The translations under genes were made by a program, and so were the position numbers. A DNA stretch of 64,000 nt, taken from assembly GCA_963707125.1 (NCBI GenBank), contig CAVPOU010000023.1:1-64000 (forward strand), read 5' to 3'. Shown here piece by piece: positions 33,984-42,984 of the stretch (its first letter is position 1; each line of letters opens with the position of its first letter). The notes beneath the pieces were generated by a model, which saw nothing but the letters and a program-made list of their open reading frames with translations, searched no databases and was not told where the DNA came from. This DNA is from CAVPDE01 sp963707125. Its GTDB lineage: Bacteria; Desulfobacterota; DSM-4660; Desulfatiglandales; HGW-15.

Positions 33984-35316
33984 AAGGATCTATTTTGTTG
34001 AAGACAAGACCGGTAATCACCTTGGGATAGAAATACGTTGACTTTCTCGGCATGATCAGCCGATTGCCGGCGACCTCTTTGACCTGCCCGATCCTTGTCG
34101 GATTGAGCAGGAAAGCCATCTGGAACCTTCCCGATTCGACCATGCCGACTGCCTTTGTCAGGCTGCTCTGATAGTGGAAGATCTCCTCGTTATTCAGATC
34201 CTCCAAAGTGAAGCCCAAGGTCCTCTGCAAAAGGAAGCGGGAAAGCACGAGCACATCCAGCTTCTTGAGCGAAGGATGGAGGTCATCTCCCATCTCGTCC
34301 CTCTTTTCCGGCTTCAGGGAAAGCATGGAGAAGCTCTCGCTTCCCTGGCGGAAGAATCCTATTGACGAGCGGCTCTGCCCCCTCTCTGCAAGCGCCTTTT
34401 TGAACGAAGCCACGGCTGTTTTGCTGTAGGTTTTTGAGAAAGGGATCTCTTCGATGTCGAACCAATCCTTGATTTTTGCAAAAAAAGCTTCCGGGCTGAA
34501 CTGGTCGCACCTCTTGATCAGGCGATGGGAAGGAAGAACCATCAACCCCTCATCATCCATGCTCGTCAGGTACATCATGACGAATTCGTAGGATCGGTTG
34601 GGAGGCCTGTACCCGTACCTGGCCCTCATGTTGTTTCGATAGTTTCGCGCCGTCTCATAGCGGTGATGGCCGTCCGCAATGAAGATCCGCTTGTCGAACA
34701 GCGCATCCGCCACTTTTTTGAACAGGGGACGATGCTGCACGGTCCAGAGCGCGTGGTGCGACCCGTCCTTGAACTCAAAGGAGACCAGAGGCGGCCCCTC
34801 GATGGCTTTCTTCAAGGGATCGAGAACTTTGTCGTCAGGGTCCTCGTAGAGGCTGAAAATCTGGCTGAACTGGGCGTTGCAGGCCCGCATGAGTTTCAGC
34901 CGATCGTCCTTGTGAGCGGAGAAGGTTTTTTCATGGGGAAGAATCACTCCGGAGCCTTCATCTTCAATGCGCACCAAAGCGATAAGACCCCATCTTGTTT
35001 TGGGTTCGGATCCGTCGTTGGGATCAAAGGTGTGGGAAGTCACATACATGGAAGGGAAATCAGAATGGATAAAGACATCTTCTGTTTCCCAGCGCTTGAA
35101 GCAATCCGCTGAGCGCGTGTAGCGGTTATCCCAGTCCGAATCACCGGTCTTTCTCTTGCCGAGAATAAGCCGGATCACGTTGTTCGGGTGGGCTTGATAG
35201 AAAGCTTCCTGCTCCTCTTCGGAGATCACGTCGTAGGGGGGCGCCGCCAGGCTCGACGGATTCCCGAGAGCTTTGAAGTTGTACATGAGGCCTTTTAACG
35301 GTGCAACAATCGCCAT
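33961..35316 (-). CDS. DUF1015 family protein
   Basis: 451-aa member of DUF1015, a family of unknown function widely found in anaerobes, sometimes near serine/hydroxypyruvate genes. Recognised by APPYDVISEEEQ near the start, ILPHEKTFSAHKDDRLKLMRACNAQFSQIFSLY and IADGHHRYETARNYRN in the middle. Start is the ATG at 35316 (MAIVAPLKGL), since the longer frame to 35358 has a non-family prefix. Downstream trmN6 overlaps it. Confidence 0.85.
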   Translation of the reverse strand: MAIVAPLKGLMYNFKALGNPSSLAAPPYDVISEEEQEAFYQAHPNNVIRLILGKRKTGDSDWDNRYTRSADCFKRWETEDVFIHSDFPSMYVTSHTFDPNDGSEPKTRWGLIALVRIEDEGSGVILPHEKTFSAHKDDRLKLMRACNAQFSQIFSLYEDPDDKVLDPLKKAIEGPPLVSFEFKDGSHHALWTVQHRPLFKKVADALFDKRIFIADGHHRYETARNYRNNMRARYGYRPPNRSYEFVMMYLTSMDDEGLMVLPSHRLIKRCDQFSPEAFFAKIKDWFDIEEIPFSKTYSKTAVASFKKALAERGQSRSSIGFFRQGSESFSMLSLKPEKRDEMGDDLHPSLKKLDVLVLSRFLLQRTLGFTLEDLNNEEIFHYQSSLTKAVGMVESGRFQMAFLLNPTRIGQVKEVAGNRLIMPRKSTYFYPKVITGLVFNKIDPYEIIQVP

Positions 35317-35344
35317 TTCTTCTAAAAGATACTCCTCTGTCCGA

Positions 35345-35500
35345 GCCTTTGGCCGCAACCAAGCTTGATTTTAGAAACCCGAATGTCGAATGTCGAACAC
35401 CGAATTTCGAATGTAGAAGTTCAGTAACTTCAGTTTTCTCCTTCGGCGTTCTTCATTCGTTATTCGATATTCTGCGGTTCGCTTTTGAATTTCTTTGCGA
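35345..35500. repeat. TTTGGCCGCAAC...CGAATGTCGAA repeat, copy A
   Basis: Starts GCCTTTGGCCGCAACC, then CGAATGTCGAATGTCGAAC and a reversed counterpart TTCATTCG...TTCGATATTCTGCGG. Same structure as copies at 42985, 57982 and 61195. Confidence 0.8.
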
Positions 35501-35681
35501 ACAAGAGAGAACTCAGAGCCAATGGCTCCAATCTCTATGAGTCTAAAAATAGGAAAAGCTACCAGATCAGGGAACCATGTCAAGCAAATTTCAGGGACTT
35601 GACGCGGCCTTTGCTATTGAGTAATTTGCGTTCTTCGGAGCATTGCCCTCCCAGGGCATTCGAGGAGATAGAAACACTTTC

Positions 35682-36998
35682 ATGTTGCAACCTGACTTGA
35701 TCATCGAAGACGGCACGCTTCTCACCATGGTGGAAGGAGAAAAGCCTCTTCAGCATGCCACCCTTCTGATTCAGGGAGATAGGATCGCGGATATCCTGAC
35801 CGCTGAAGAGAAGAGGCCTTCTTTCAAAGGAGCCCAAGTCCTTGACGCCAGGGAAAGTATCATCATGCCCGGTCTGGTCAATGCCCATGGCCACACGGCC
35901 ATGACCCTTTTCCGCGGCCTTGCCGACGATCTCCCCCTGAAGCAGTGGCTTTTCGAAAAAATCTTCCCTGCTGAAGCAAAGTACTTAAATCAGGATACCG
36001 TTTACTGGGGCGCGCTTCTCGGATGCCTGGAGATGATTGCTTCAGGCACGACTACCGTGTCGGACGGGTATTTTTTCCAGGATGCAACGGTCCGGGCTTT
36101 CCAGAAAGCCGGGCTCAGGGCCCTCATTGCGCAGGGTGTCATAGACTTTCCAGCACCAGGCGTTCCGGACCCGTCTCAGAACCTCTTGGTGGGCAAAGCG
36201 TTCATCGAGCGATGGGCACACGTATCAGAGCTGATCAGACCCGGTCTTTTCTGTCACAGCCTCACCACCTGCTCCGACAAAACTCTGCAGGAGGCCATGA
36301 GACTGTCTCATGAGTTCTCTTTGCCTCTCCAGCTTCACCTGTCAGAGACGGAAGAGGAAGTGGAGGAGGTGATCCACAGAACCGGGAAACGGCCGGTTCT
36401 GCATCTCGATCACCTCGGTCTTCTCAATGAAAGTTTCATCGGGGTGCATGCGGTTCATCTGGAGGATGAGGAGATCGAGATCCTTGCCCGAAACAACGTC
36501 AGGATCGTTCACTCTCCGGAGAGCAACATGAAGCTCGCATCAGGAATGGCCCGAATCACGGAAATGGTGAAAAAAGGTATCGTCGTCGGCCTCGGCACAG
36601 ACGGATGCGCGTCGAACAACAACCTGGACCTCTTCAAGGAGATGGACACCGCAGCCAAGCTCGGTAAAGTGAGAACGCTTGATCCGGTGAACATGGGAGC
36701 GGCCACGGTCCTCAAGATGGCGACGGTCTGGGGCGCAAAGGTCCTGGGTCTTGAAAAAGAAATCGGGACCATCGAGGTCGGCAAGAAAGCGGATATTATC
36801 ACCCTTGACCTCAGAAAACCGCACCTGGTCCCCCTCTACAACCCTTTGTCCACGATTGTGTATTCTGCAAGCGGGGCCGACGTGAAGGATGTGGTCGTCA
36901 ACGGCAGGGTATTGATGAAGGACCGGAACTTCACCGCCCTCGATGCAGAGGAAGTGATGGCGAAGGTCCGGGAGATCAGCGAGAAGATAAGAGCCTAA
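35682..36998 (+). CDS. S-adenosylhomocysteine/methylthioadenosine deaminase-like amidohydrolase
   Basis: 438-aa amidohydrolase of the ATZ/TRZ-MtaD group. Metal and substrate residues: NAHGHTAMTLFRGLADDLPL (HxH), LQLHLSETEEE (His/Glu), GVHAVHL (His), VGLGTDGCASNNNLDLF (Asp). Contains the C-terminal IEVGKKADIITLDLRKPH composite domain. MtaD deaminates SAH/MTA to inosyl compounds; guanine or chlorohydrolase-like activities are possible. ATG 35682 with GAGGAG 11 nt upstream; the TTG at 35643 is rejected. Confidence 0.85.
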   Translation: MLQPDLIIEDGTLLTMVEGEKPLQHATLLIQGDRIADILTAEEKRPSFKGAQVLDARESIIMPGLVNAHGHTAMTLFRGLADDLPLKQWLFEKIFPAEAKYLNQDTVYWGALLGCLEMIASGTTTVSDGYFFQDATVRAFQKAGLRALIAQGVIDFPAPGVPDPSQNLLVGKAFIERWAHVSELIRPGLFCHSLTTCSDKTLQEAMRLSHEFSLPLQLHLSETEEEVEEVIHRTGKRPVLHLDHLGLLNESFIGVHAVHLEDEEIEILARNNVRIVHSPESNMKLASGMARITEMVKKGIVVGLGTDGCASNNNLDLFKEMDTAAKLGKVRTLDPVNMGAATVLKMATVWGAKVLGLEKEIGTIEVGKKADIITLDLRKPHLVPLYNPLSTIVYSASGADVKDVVVNGRVLMKDRNFTALDAEEVMAKVREISEKIRA

Positions 36999-37004
36999 AC
37001 TGGA

Positions 37005-37247
37005 TTAGAGGGCCATTGGTATCTTTTCTTTCGTTCCAAAGTCTCCCGGCCTGCTCATTTCAAGGAGTTACGGACGGGTGATGCCCGCCCGCTTCGCCTG
37101 ACGGCTTGCGAATCGGCGGGCAGTGCCTCCCCCCTCGCTGTTCCCCTCGCGTTCGCTCGGGGCCATCGGGTCCCCCATTCCGTAACTCCATGAAATGAGG
37201 AAGGCCTCCCGCCAGTCACTGCACAAAAGACACCAATGTCCCACTAA
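37005..37247. repeat. 243-bp long imperfect inverted-repeat element
   Basis: The ends TTAGAGGGCCATTGGTATCTTTT (37005-37027) and the complement of 37225-37247 differ at 3 positions. An inner pair is CTCATTTCAAGGAGTTACGGA and its complement ending at 37199. The core (about 37080-37160) is GC-rich with GCCCGCCCGC. It fills the space between two convergent stop codons. No gene inside. Confidence 0.75.
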
Positions 37248-38056
37248 GAACTTCTAAGCGAATTCTTTGAAGCCACGGGATTCTTGAAGCTGCACGGCAT
37301 GAGGGCCGCGCATTTCCCGCAGACATGCGTGGATTCAGGCAAGTCAAAGAACGCCTCAAGGGTACTCCGGTTTTCTTTCAGGCGCTTCCAGCAGCCCTGT
37401 CGATTGAAGTCGTTTTCGCTGAGCGCGCTTACCGGACAAACCTCAATGCACTTGCCGCACTTGTGGCCTGCTTTGAGAAGGCAGGCCTCCTTGGTCCCTA
37501 TCACGGGAGAGTCCTCAAGTTCAGCCTCCGTCACAAGGCTCCCCAACCTGCCCGTGCATCCTGCAGGGGTGATGAGCATCCGGTGAGTGCCGAAACGCCC
37601 CAGCCCCACAAGATGCCCCAAATGCTTGTGAGACCAGCGCGCCATGAGTTTGATTTCGTCGAAATTGTGAGTGGCAGGCGTCAACCCTGACTTGAAACCG
37701 TGCCGGGCAAGGAGATCCCCCAGAGCCTGGCTCGCTCGGCCAATGAGATCATTGGTCTGGACATAGGCAACTCCCCAGTTCCGACAGGGCCTGTCGCCCT
37801 TCTTGTTTTCCTCGATCAGCTCCTCTTTGAAAGGGATAAAGAACACAATCATGGACTTTGCTGTCGGAAGAAGATCTTTCGGCTGCCAGTGCTCTTCAAA
37901 GGCAATCTTTGGAAGGATCTCAAACCTCTCGTCCACCGGCGCTGCGGCCAGCAACGGCTTCCGCCACCACCCCTCGGCCCCCAGCCTGGACGGCTCCTCT
38001 GCGACAAACTTTTCCGCAACCTCCCTCAGGTCTCCGATACGAACACCTTTCTTCAT
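37244..38056 (-). CDS. QueG-like iron-sulfur protein
   Basis: 270-aa protein related to epoxyqueuosine reductase and to small reductive-dehalogenase-like Fe-S proteins. C-terminal ferredoxin part: CLLKAGHKCGKCIEVCPVSAL and HVCGKCAALMPCSF, giving two [4Fe-4S] sites. The body has the QueG-like FGTHRMLITPAGCTGRLGS. Full QueG is usually ~350-380 aa and has a HEAT domain, which is missing. The ATG at 38056 is used because residues before it are non-family. Function uncertain; ferredoxin-dependent reductase is likely. Confidence 0.75.
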   Translation of the reverse strand: MKKGVRIGDLREVAEKFVAEEPSRLGAEGWWRKPLLAAAPVDERFEILPKIAFEEHWQPKDLLPTAKSMIVFFIPFKEELIEENKKGDRPCRNWGVAYVQTNDLIGRASQALGDLLARHGFKSGLTPATHNFDEIKLMARWSHKHLGHLVGLGRFGTHRMLITPAGCTGRLGSLVTEAELEDSPVIGTKEACLLKAGHKCGKCIEVCPVSALSENDFNRQGCWKRLKENRSTLEAFFDLPESTHVCGKCAALMPCSFKNPVASKNSLRSS

Positions 38057-38379
38057 GAGGACGCTCCTCTTCCCATCAGAACGAGAACAAGAGTTACTTG
38101 ACACGGCGAAACCAAAAAGTCAACCCTTCGAAGGGGGCTCTTTATTCCTCAGCTTGACGAAACTTCTACAACACTTCCTCCCCCTTGACGGGGGAGGCAA
38201 GGTGGGGGTGCCCCCTCCCCTAGCCCCTCCCACCAAGGGAGGGGAAATTGTTGACACCCTTTAAGGCCGCGGTTTATATTCAGGTTGCTTTGCGCCGCCT
38301 TTTCCTCCCGAGATCCTGCCGTGGGTGAAAAGAAGAATTGGCGTTTAGCCTCTAATCCGATTGAAAAGGGGGATCACTG
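38057..38379. repeat. Intergenic with C/G-rich hairpins and promoter
   Basis: Hairpin CCTCCCCCTTGACGGGGGAGG (38177-38197) and a CCCTCCCCTAGCCCCTCCCACC/GGGAGGGG run up to about 38244. These match hairpin words at 6995 and 19708. The ABC-transporter promoter is at the right end (38251). Confidence 0.7.
38251..38279 (+). promoter_or_regulatory. Sigma-70-like promoter for peptide ABC operon
   Basis: TTGACA (38251-38256), 17-bp spacer, TTATAT (38274-38279), about 100 nt before the substrate-binding protein start. Confidence 0.6.
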
Positions 38380-40011
38380 ATGAAGCTGATGAAAGGGTTG
38401 TGTGTCTTCACAATGGTAGTGGCGCTATCTTTGTTCGCCGGCTCACTTTACGCTCAGGAAAAACTTGAACCGGTCCCGGAGATCGATTTCCTGACCTGGG
38501 TGCCGGCGAAATTCATGGCCTACTATGAAACGAGCAACTACATTGCCGAGGAGTGGCGAAAACTGGGGCTCAAGGTGAACCTCAATCAGCAGAACATGCC
38601 CAACCCTTTGTTGACGCTGTGGTTCAAAGAGCACAAGTTCGACTGTGTTGTCTCGGTTCTTTCCGGGTTGCCCTACCGCATGGAACCGGACTTTTTCACT
38701 TATTCGCAATTTAACTCCAAAAACACGGCGCCAGGGGACTGGAACGTGGGCGAGTGGTCCAACGCCGAGTTCGACGAGGTTGGAGCAAAGCAACTGGCCC
38801 TTTACGACCCCGAAAAGCGAAGGCCTCTTATTTACAGGCTCCAGGAGATCCTGCAAGAAGAACAACCGGACACCGTGGTGTATTACGAAGTTCAGAACAT
38901 GGGGATCAACACAAAGAACTGTGATCTGGACTATATCGAAGCACCGGACGGCTTGCGCTCTATTTGGAACCAGGTTCGGTTCACTCCCAAAGGAAATGTG
39001 AAGGTCCTCAAGGTGGGAAGGATCTCCGACCAGCAGACTTGGAACCCCATCGCGGCGATTCAGTCCGATGACTTTGAAATGCTCAGGATGGTTTATGACT
39101 ACCTGGTGCAGATCGGGCCAAAGGGCCAGGTCGAGATGTGGGCCGCGGAAAAGGTCGAGACGATCAATGAAGTCACCATTGATGTGACCATGAAGAAGGG
39201 GCGCAAGTTCTCGGACGGCAAACCCCTCACGGCCAAGGATGTCAAATTTACTTACGAGTACATGAAGCAATGGAATGCTCCTTACTTCACGAAGTACCTC
39301 GCTCCCGTCAAGACGATTGACCTGGTTGACGAGTACAAGCTGCGCTTCAACCTCGACAAACCTTTTGCCCCCTTTATCATGAACACCCTGGGCCAGGTCC
39401 CGATTCTCCCGGAGCACGTGTGGAAGGATGTGGTGGAGAAAGAAAAACTGACCAAGCCTCAGGATTACCGGAACATTCCCGTTGTCGGGAGCGGCGCCTA
39501 CACCATGGAATACTGGAAAGAAGCCGCTGAATTCCTCCTCAAGGCCAACAAAGACCACTTTGCGGCTCCCAAGTCGGATCTCCTCTTCATCGTCTTTGGC
39601 TCGCGGGAACTCTGCAACAACGCCCTCAAGAAGGGAGAGATTGACATCAATATTCAGAATCTTCCTCCCGAAGTGGTGAAGGACTTCTCAACAGACCAGA
39701 GCATCAAGATCTTCAAGGTGCCGTCCAATGGCTATACAGGCATTCGCTTTCAGTGCAACAGGCCGGTCTTCAAGCACAAGGCTCTCCGGGTGGCCCTCTC
39801 CCACGCCATCCCCTACCAGAAGATTGTTGATGAGGTCCTTGGCGGATATGCCGCCCCAAGTGCAACACCGATCACACCGGTCAATGCCTTCTGGCACAAC
39901 AAGAATCTCAAGCTGCGGGAATACCATCTTGAAAAAGCCAGGCAGATTCTCAAGGACGCCGGTTTCCGCTGGGACAAGGACGGGAGGCTCTGTTTCCCTC
40001 CAACGAAATGA
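38380..40011 (+). CDS. ABC transporter substrate-binding protein, family 5, apparently circularly permuted
   Basis: 543-aa periplasmic peptide/nickel-type solute-binding protein with a signal peptide (MKLMKGLCVFTMVVALSLFAGSLYA). The order of modules is unusual. Residues ~30-200 (NYIAEEWRKLGLKVNL, FDCVVSVLSGLPYRMEPDFF, EFDEVGAKQLALYDPEKRRPLIYRLQEILQEEQPDTVVY) resemble the C-terminal lobe of family 5, where a fresh ligand-lobe ends with RR..LY..Q. Residues ~205-543 then begin the normal N-terminal lobe (VLKVGRISDQQTWNPIAA, VTMKKGRKFSDGKPLTAKDVKFTYEY) and end with ARQILKDAGFRWDKDGRL, the point where a normal protein passes into the C-terminal lobe. A permutation is inferred. SD: AAAGGGGG 9 nt upstream. 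Confidence 0.85.
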   Translation: MKLMKGLCVFTMVVALSLFAGSLYAQEKLEPVPEIDFLTWVPAKFMAYYETSNYIAEEWRKLGLKVNLNQQNMPNPLLTLWFKEHKFDCVVSVLSGLPYRMEPDFFTYSQFNSKNTAPGDWNVGEWSNAEFDEVGAKQLALYDPEKRRPLIYRLQEILQEEQPDTVVYYEVQNMGINTKNCDLDYIEAPDGLRSIWNQVRFTPKGNVKVLKVGRISDQQTWNPIAAIQSDDFEMLRMVYDYLVQIGPKGQVEMWAAEKVETINEVTIDVTMKKGRKFSDGKPLTAKDVKFTYEYMKQWNAPYFTKYLAPVKTIDLVDEYKLRFNLDKPFAPFIMNTLGQVPILPEHVWKDVVEKEKLTKPQDYRNIPVVGSGAYTMEYWKEAAEFLLKANKDHFAAPKSDLLFIVFGSRELCNNALKKGEIDINIQNLPPEVVKDFSTDQSIKIFKVPSNGYTGIRFQCNRPVFKHKALRVALSHAIPYQKIVDEVLGGYAAPSATPITPVNAFWHNKNLKLREYHLEKARQILKDAGFRWDKDGRLCFPPTK

Positions 40012-40032
40012 AACAGGAACGGACGAATGATG

Positions 40033-40070
40033 ACGAGCCCGGGCACTGAACGTCATGGGCCTGGGCTCGT
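40033..40070 (+). terminator. Intra-operon hairpin after SBP
   Basis: ACGAGCCCGGGC (40033-40044) pairs with GCCTGGGCTCGT (40059-40070), 12 bp with one G-T. It lacks a long T tail, so it probably protects or attenuates the transcript, favouring high SBP relative to the ATPases. Confidence 0.6.
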
Positions 40071-40139
40071 TATGGAAAAAATCAAGAAAAGGCTCCACGA
40101 ACCATTCGCGGACAGCGATGACCCGTGGGCAAACAGACC

Positions 40140-41126
40140 ATGATCTCCGTCGTTGAGCTCAAGAAATACTTCCCCGTTGTCTCCGGCATCCGCTCTCTTT
40201 TTTCCAGCTCAAGAGGGAAATACGTTAAGGCCGTCGATTCGATCAGCTTCGAGATTCCTTCCGGAAGCGTCCTGGGTCTAGTGGGCGAAAGCGGGTGCGG
40301 AAAGACAACGACCGGAAGGATTCTCCTCGGCTTGGACCAGGCCACCTCGGGAGATGTTTTCATCAACGGGGAAAGCGGTCAGGAGCTCCGCAAAAAAGAT
40401 CTCAAGGGGTTTTATCGCAAGGCCCAGATGATCTTTCAAGACCCTTACGGCTCCATCAATCCTCAACACAACGTGGCCGGAATTATTTCAAAGCCCTTGT
40501 GGTATCAGGGAGTTCGTGATCGAGCCGCCATCAGGCGAAAGACTCTGGAAACTCTTGAACTCGTTGGTCTAAGCCCGCCGGAAGATTTCCTTGAGAAATA
40601 TCCTCATCTCCTCAGCGGAGGTCAGCGCCAAAGGCTTTGCATTGGAAGGGCGATTATTTTGGATCCCCGGTTCCTTGTCGCCGACGAGCCCATCTCCATG
40701 CTGGACGTCTCGATCAAGGCCGGCATCATTGCTCTTCTCAAGAAACTGATTCACCAGAAGAGCCTTTCCCTGCTCTACATCACCCACGATCTCGCAACCG
40801 TGGGCCATATCTGCGACAGGGTCGCCATTATGTACCTGGGGAAAATCGTGGAAATCGGGCCGGTGGGCACAGTTCTTGATCATCCTCTTCATCCCTACAC
40901 GAGGGCGCTGATTTCGGCGATTCCCATTCCAGATCCCGATACCCATCGGGAAGAGATTCCAATTGCCGGAGCCATTCCAGATCCGATTAATCTCCCTCCA
41001 GGATGCCGCTTTGCCCCTCGCTGCCCCAAGGCAGAGAACGGCTGCCGTCAAGAAGAACCGGGCTTAACCCCAAGCACCGCAGACCCGGACCACCAGATCG
41101 CCTGCTTCAGGATGATTGGCGAATGA
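40140..41126 (+). CDS. Oligopeptide ABC transporter ATPase (DppF-like)
   Basis: 328-aa ABC ATPase. Walker A LVGESGCGKTTTGRIL, Q-loop MIFQDPYGSI, LSGGQRQRLCIGRAI signature, VADEPISMLD Walker B, H-loop YITHDLATV. C-terminal oligopeptide/dipeptide extension PPGCRFAPRCPKAENGC with Cys residues for a [4Fe-4S] cluster of this family. Start ATG 40140; the Shine-Dalgarno is weak. The stop overlaps the next gene by 4 bp (ATGA). Part of a five-gene operon from 38380. Confidence 0.9.
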   Translation: MISVVELKKYFPVVSGIRSLFSSSRGKYVKAVDSISFEIPSGSVLGLVGESGCGKTTTGRILLGLDQATSGDVFINGESGQELRKKDLKGFYRKAQMIFQDPYGSINPQHNVAGIISKPLWYQGVRDRAAIRRKTLETLELVGLSPPEDFLEKYPHLLSGGQRQRLCIGRAIILDPRFLVADEPISMLDVSIKAGIIALLKKLIHQKSLSLLYITHDLATVGHICDRVAIMYLGKIVEIGPVGTVLDHPLHPYTRALISAIPIPDPDTHREEIPIAGAIPDPINLPPGCRFAPRCPKAENGCRQEEPGLTPSTADPDHQIACFRMIGE

Positions 41127-42097
41127 TCAAATACATCATCAACCGGCTCATCCTCATGGTCCTGACCCTCTGCGCCCTGGCGACCCTCATGTTCTTCATG
41201 TTCCGCATGTTGCCAGGCGATCCGACTATGACGGTCATCAGCTCCGCTCTTAATCCCAAAGCCCAGGAGGAGATGAAACGCCAATACGGTTTGGACAAAC
41301 CCCTGCACGAGCAATACGTCGCTTACATGAGGAACATTATCCATCTTGATTTCGGCTACTCCTTCCAGCACAACAGGAAAGTGAGCGACATGATCTCCGG
41401 CCGCTTACTCAACACGGTCCTTCTCATTCTTCCCTCCATGATCGCGGCTTATGCTCTGGGAGTTGTGGGCGGAGCCCTCATCGCCTGGAAAAGAGGCGGC
41501 AAGCTGGAGATCGGGACCGTCATTGTCAGCACCGCCTTTCAATCCGCCCCTGTTTTCTGGCTGAGCATGCTGGCGATTTTCGTTTTCTCCGTCCACCTGG
41601 ACCTCTTCCCCCTGGGCCACATTGTCTCACCTGGAATGCACCACGGGAAAAGCGAGTGGGCGGTTTACTTCAGCCTGGATTTCCTGCACCATCTTGCCCT
41701 TCCCTTCATCGTCAACACGCTTTACAACCTCTGCTTCCCACTCCTGCTCATGAGAAGCAGCATGCTCGAGACGCTCGGCGAAGATTACATCGAGCTCTGC
41801 AAGATGAAAGGATTGCCGGAAAGAAGAATCATCTACAAACATGCCATGAGAAATTCCTTTCTCCCTATCGCCACCACGATCCCGCTGATCCTCGGATGGG
41901 CTGTGGCGGGATCCGTGGTGATCGAGACGGTCTTCTCATGGCCGGGCCTGGGCCTGCTCATGGTCGAGGCGGTCCAGCGAAGCGATTACCCGCTGGTTCA
42001 GGCCTGTTTCCTGCTCATCGCAGTGCTGACCATTGTGGGGAACTTTGTGGCCGACCTGCTGTATGGAGTCCTGGATCCAAGGATTGCCTATGAATAA
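41123..42097 (+). CDS. Oligopeptide ABC permease (DppB-like)
   Basis: 324-aa inner-membrane permease with six predicted TM helices. N-terminal RLILMVLTLCALATLMFFMFRMLPGDP is the TM1 signature of the DppB/OppB group. The cytoplasmic EAA loop is YIELCKMKGLPERRIIYKHAMRNSFLPI, where the ATPase docks. It has ATGA overlap with 40140. The C-terminal half carries VVIETVFSWPGLGLLMVEAVQRSDYPLVQ, typical of the family. Confidence 0.92.
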   Translation: MIKYIINRLILMVLTLCALATLMFFMFRMLPGDPTMTVISSALNPKAQEEMKRQYGLDKPLHEQYVAYMRNIIHLDFGYSFQHNRKVSDMISGRLLNTVLLILPSMIAAYALGVVGGALIAWKRGGKLEIGTVIVSTAFQSAPVFWLSMLAIFVFSVHLDLFPLGHIVSPGMHHGKSEWAVYFSLDFLHHLALPFIVNTLYNLCFPLLLMRSSMLETLGEDYIELCKMKGLPERRIIYKHAMRNSFLPIATTIPLILGWAVAGSVVIETVFSWPGLGLLMVEAVQRSDYPLVQACFLLIAVLTIVGNFVADLLYGVLDPRIAYE

Positions 42098-42122
42098 CCT
42101 TAGATCAAGAGGCCTGGGATAG

Positions 42123-42977
42123 ATGCTGCGCGATTTTTTTCGATTCATCGCTCGGTCCAAGCTCGGGCTGTTTGGCCTGATCATTTTCGCCGTGTGCGTC
42201 CTGGTCGCCGTCTTCGCGCCGGTCCTTGCACCCTATGAGCCTATGCAGAAGCATTATGATGCGTCCGGAAAATTGATGAAGCTGAACCCTCCCTCTCATG
42301 ACCATCTGCTTGGAACCACCCTTCTTGGCCGTGACGTTTTCAGCCAGCTCATCTGGGGGGGGAGGCCTGCCCTGATGATCGGTCTCCTTACGGCCATAGG
42401 CGTCGTGCTTATCGGAGTCAACATCGGCTTGCTCGCAGGCTATTACGGCGGATGGATCGACAACCTTCTCATGAGGATCACGGATATCTTCATGGGCCTT
42501 CCCTTCTTACCGTTCATCATCGTGGTTCTCTCCCTGACAGGAAGGAGCCTTTGGACGATTATTCTCGCTCTGGTCATCATCATGTGGCGCTCTACCGCAC
42601 GAGTCATCCGCTCCCAGGTGCTCTCGGTCAGAGAGCGATCTTTTGTGGATGCCGCCCGTGTGTCTGGCGCAAGCAGCCTCAAGATCATCTATGTCGAGAT
42701 TGCGCCCAACATCTTCCCCATCGCCCTGGTCAACGTGGTTTTCGCCCTGGCTTGGGCGATCATCACGGAGGCGAGCATCGGATTCCTAGGGTTCGGTGAC
42801 CCCAATGTGCTCAGCTGGGGATCTATTATCTATGAGGCATTCGCCTCTGAGATGTCCTACAAGGCCTGGTGGTGGGTGATCCCTCCGGGCGCAGCGATCA
42901 TGATCCTTGTCACCGCTGTTTACTTCATAGGACGTGCCTATGAGGAAATGATCAACCCGAGATTGAAGAGATGGTAA
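42123..42977 (+). CDS. Oligopeptide ABC permease (DppC-like)
   Basis: 284-aa second permease with six TM helices. N-terminal FRFIARSKLGLFGLIIFAVCVLVAVFAPVLAPYEP and the HLLGTTLLGRDVFSQLIWGGR segment are the DppC/OppC signature. EAA loop FVDAARVSGASSLKIIYVEIAPNIFP; C-terminal LGFGDPNVLSWGSIIYEA. Follows dppB with 25 bp between. A repeat separates it from the second ATPase. Confidence 0.92.
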   Translation: MLRDFFRFIARSKLGLFGLIIFAVCVLVAVFAPVLAPYEPMQKHYDASGKLMKLNPPSHDHLLGTTLLGRDVFSQLIWGGRPALMIGLLTAIGVVLIGVNIGLLAGYYGGWIDNLLMRITDIFMGLPFLPFIIVVLSLTGRSLWTIILALVIIMWRSTARVIRSQVLSVRERSFVDAARVSGASSLKIIYVEIAPNIFPIALVNVVFALAWAIITEASIGFLGFGDPNVLSWGSIIYEAFASEMSYKAWWWVIPPGAAIMILVTAVYFIGRAYEEMINPRLKRW

Positions 42978-42984
42978 TTCCCAA

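Noticed and set aside
38443..39558. 371-aa open frame antisense to the SBP
   Set aside because: Shadow of a high-GC third-position coding gene; no start signal or family.
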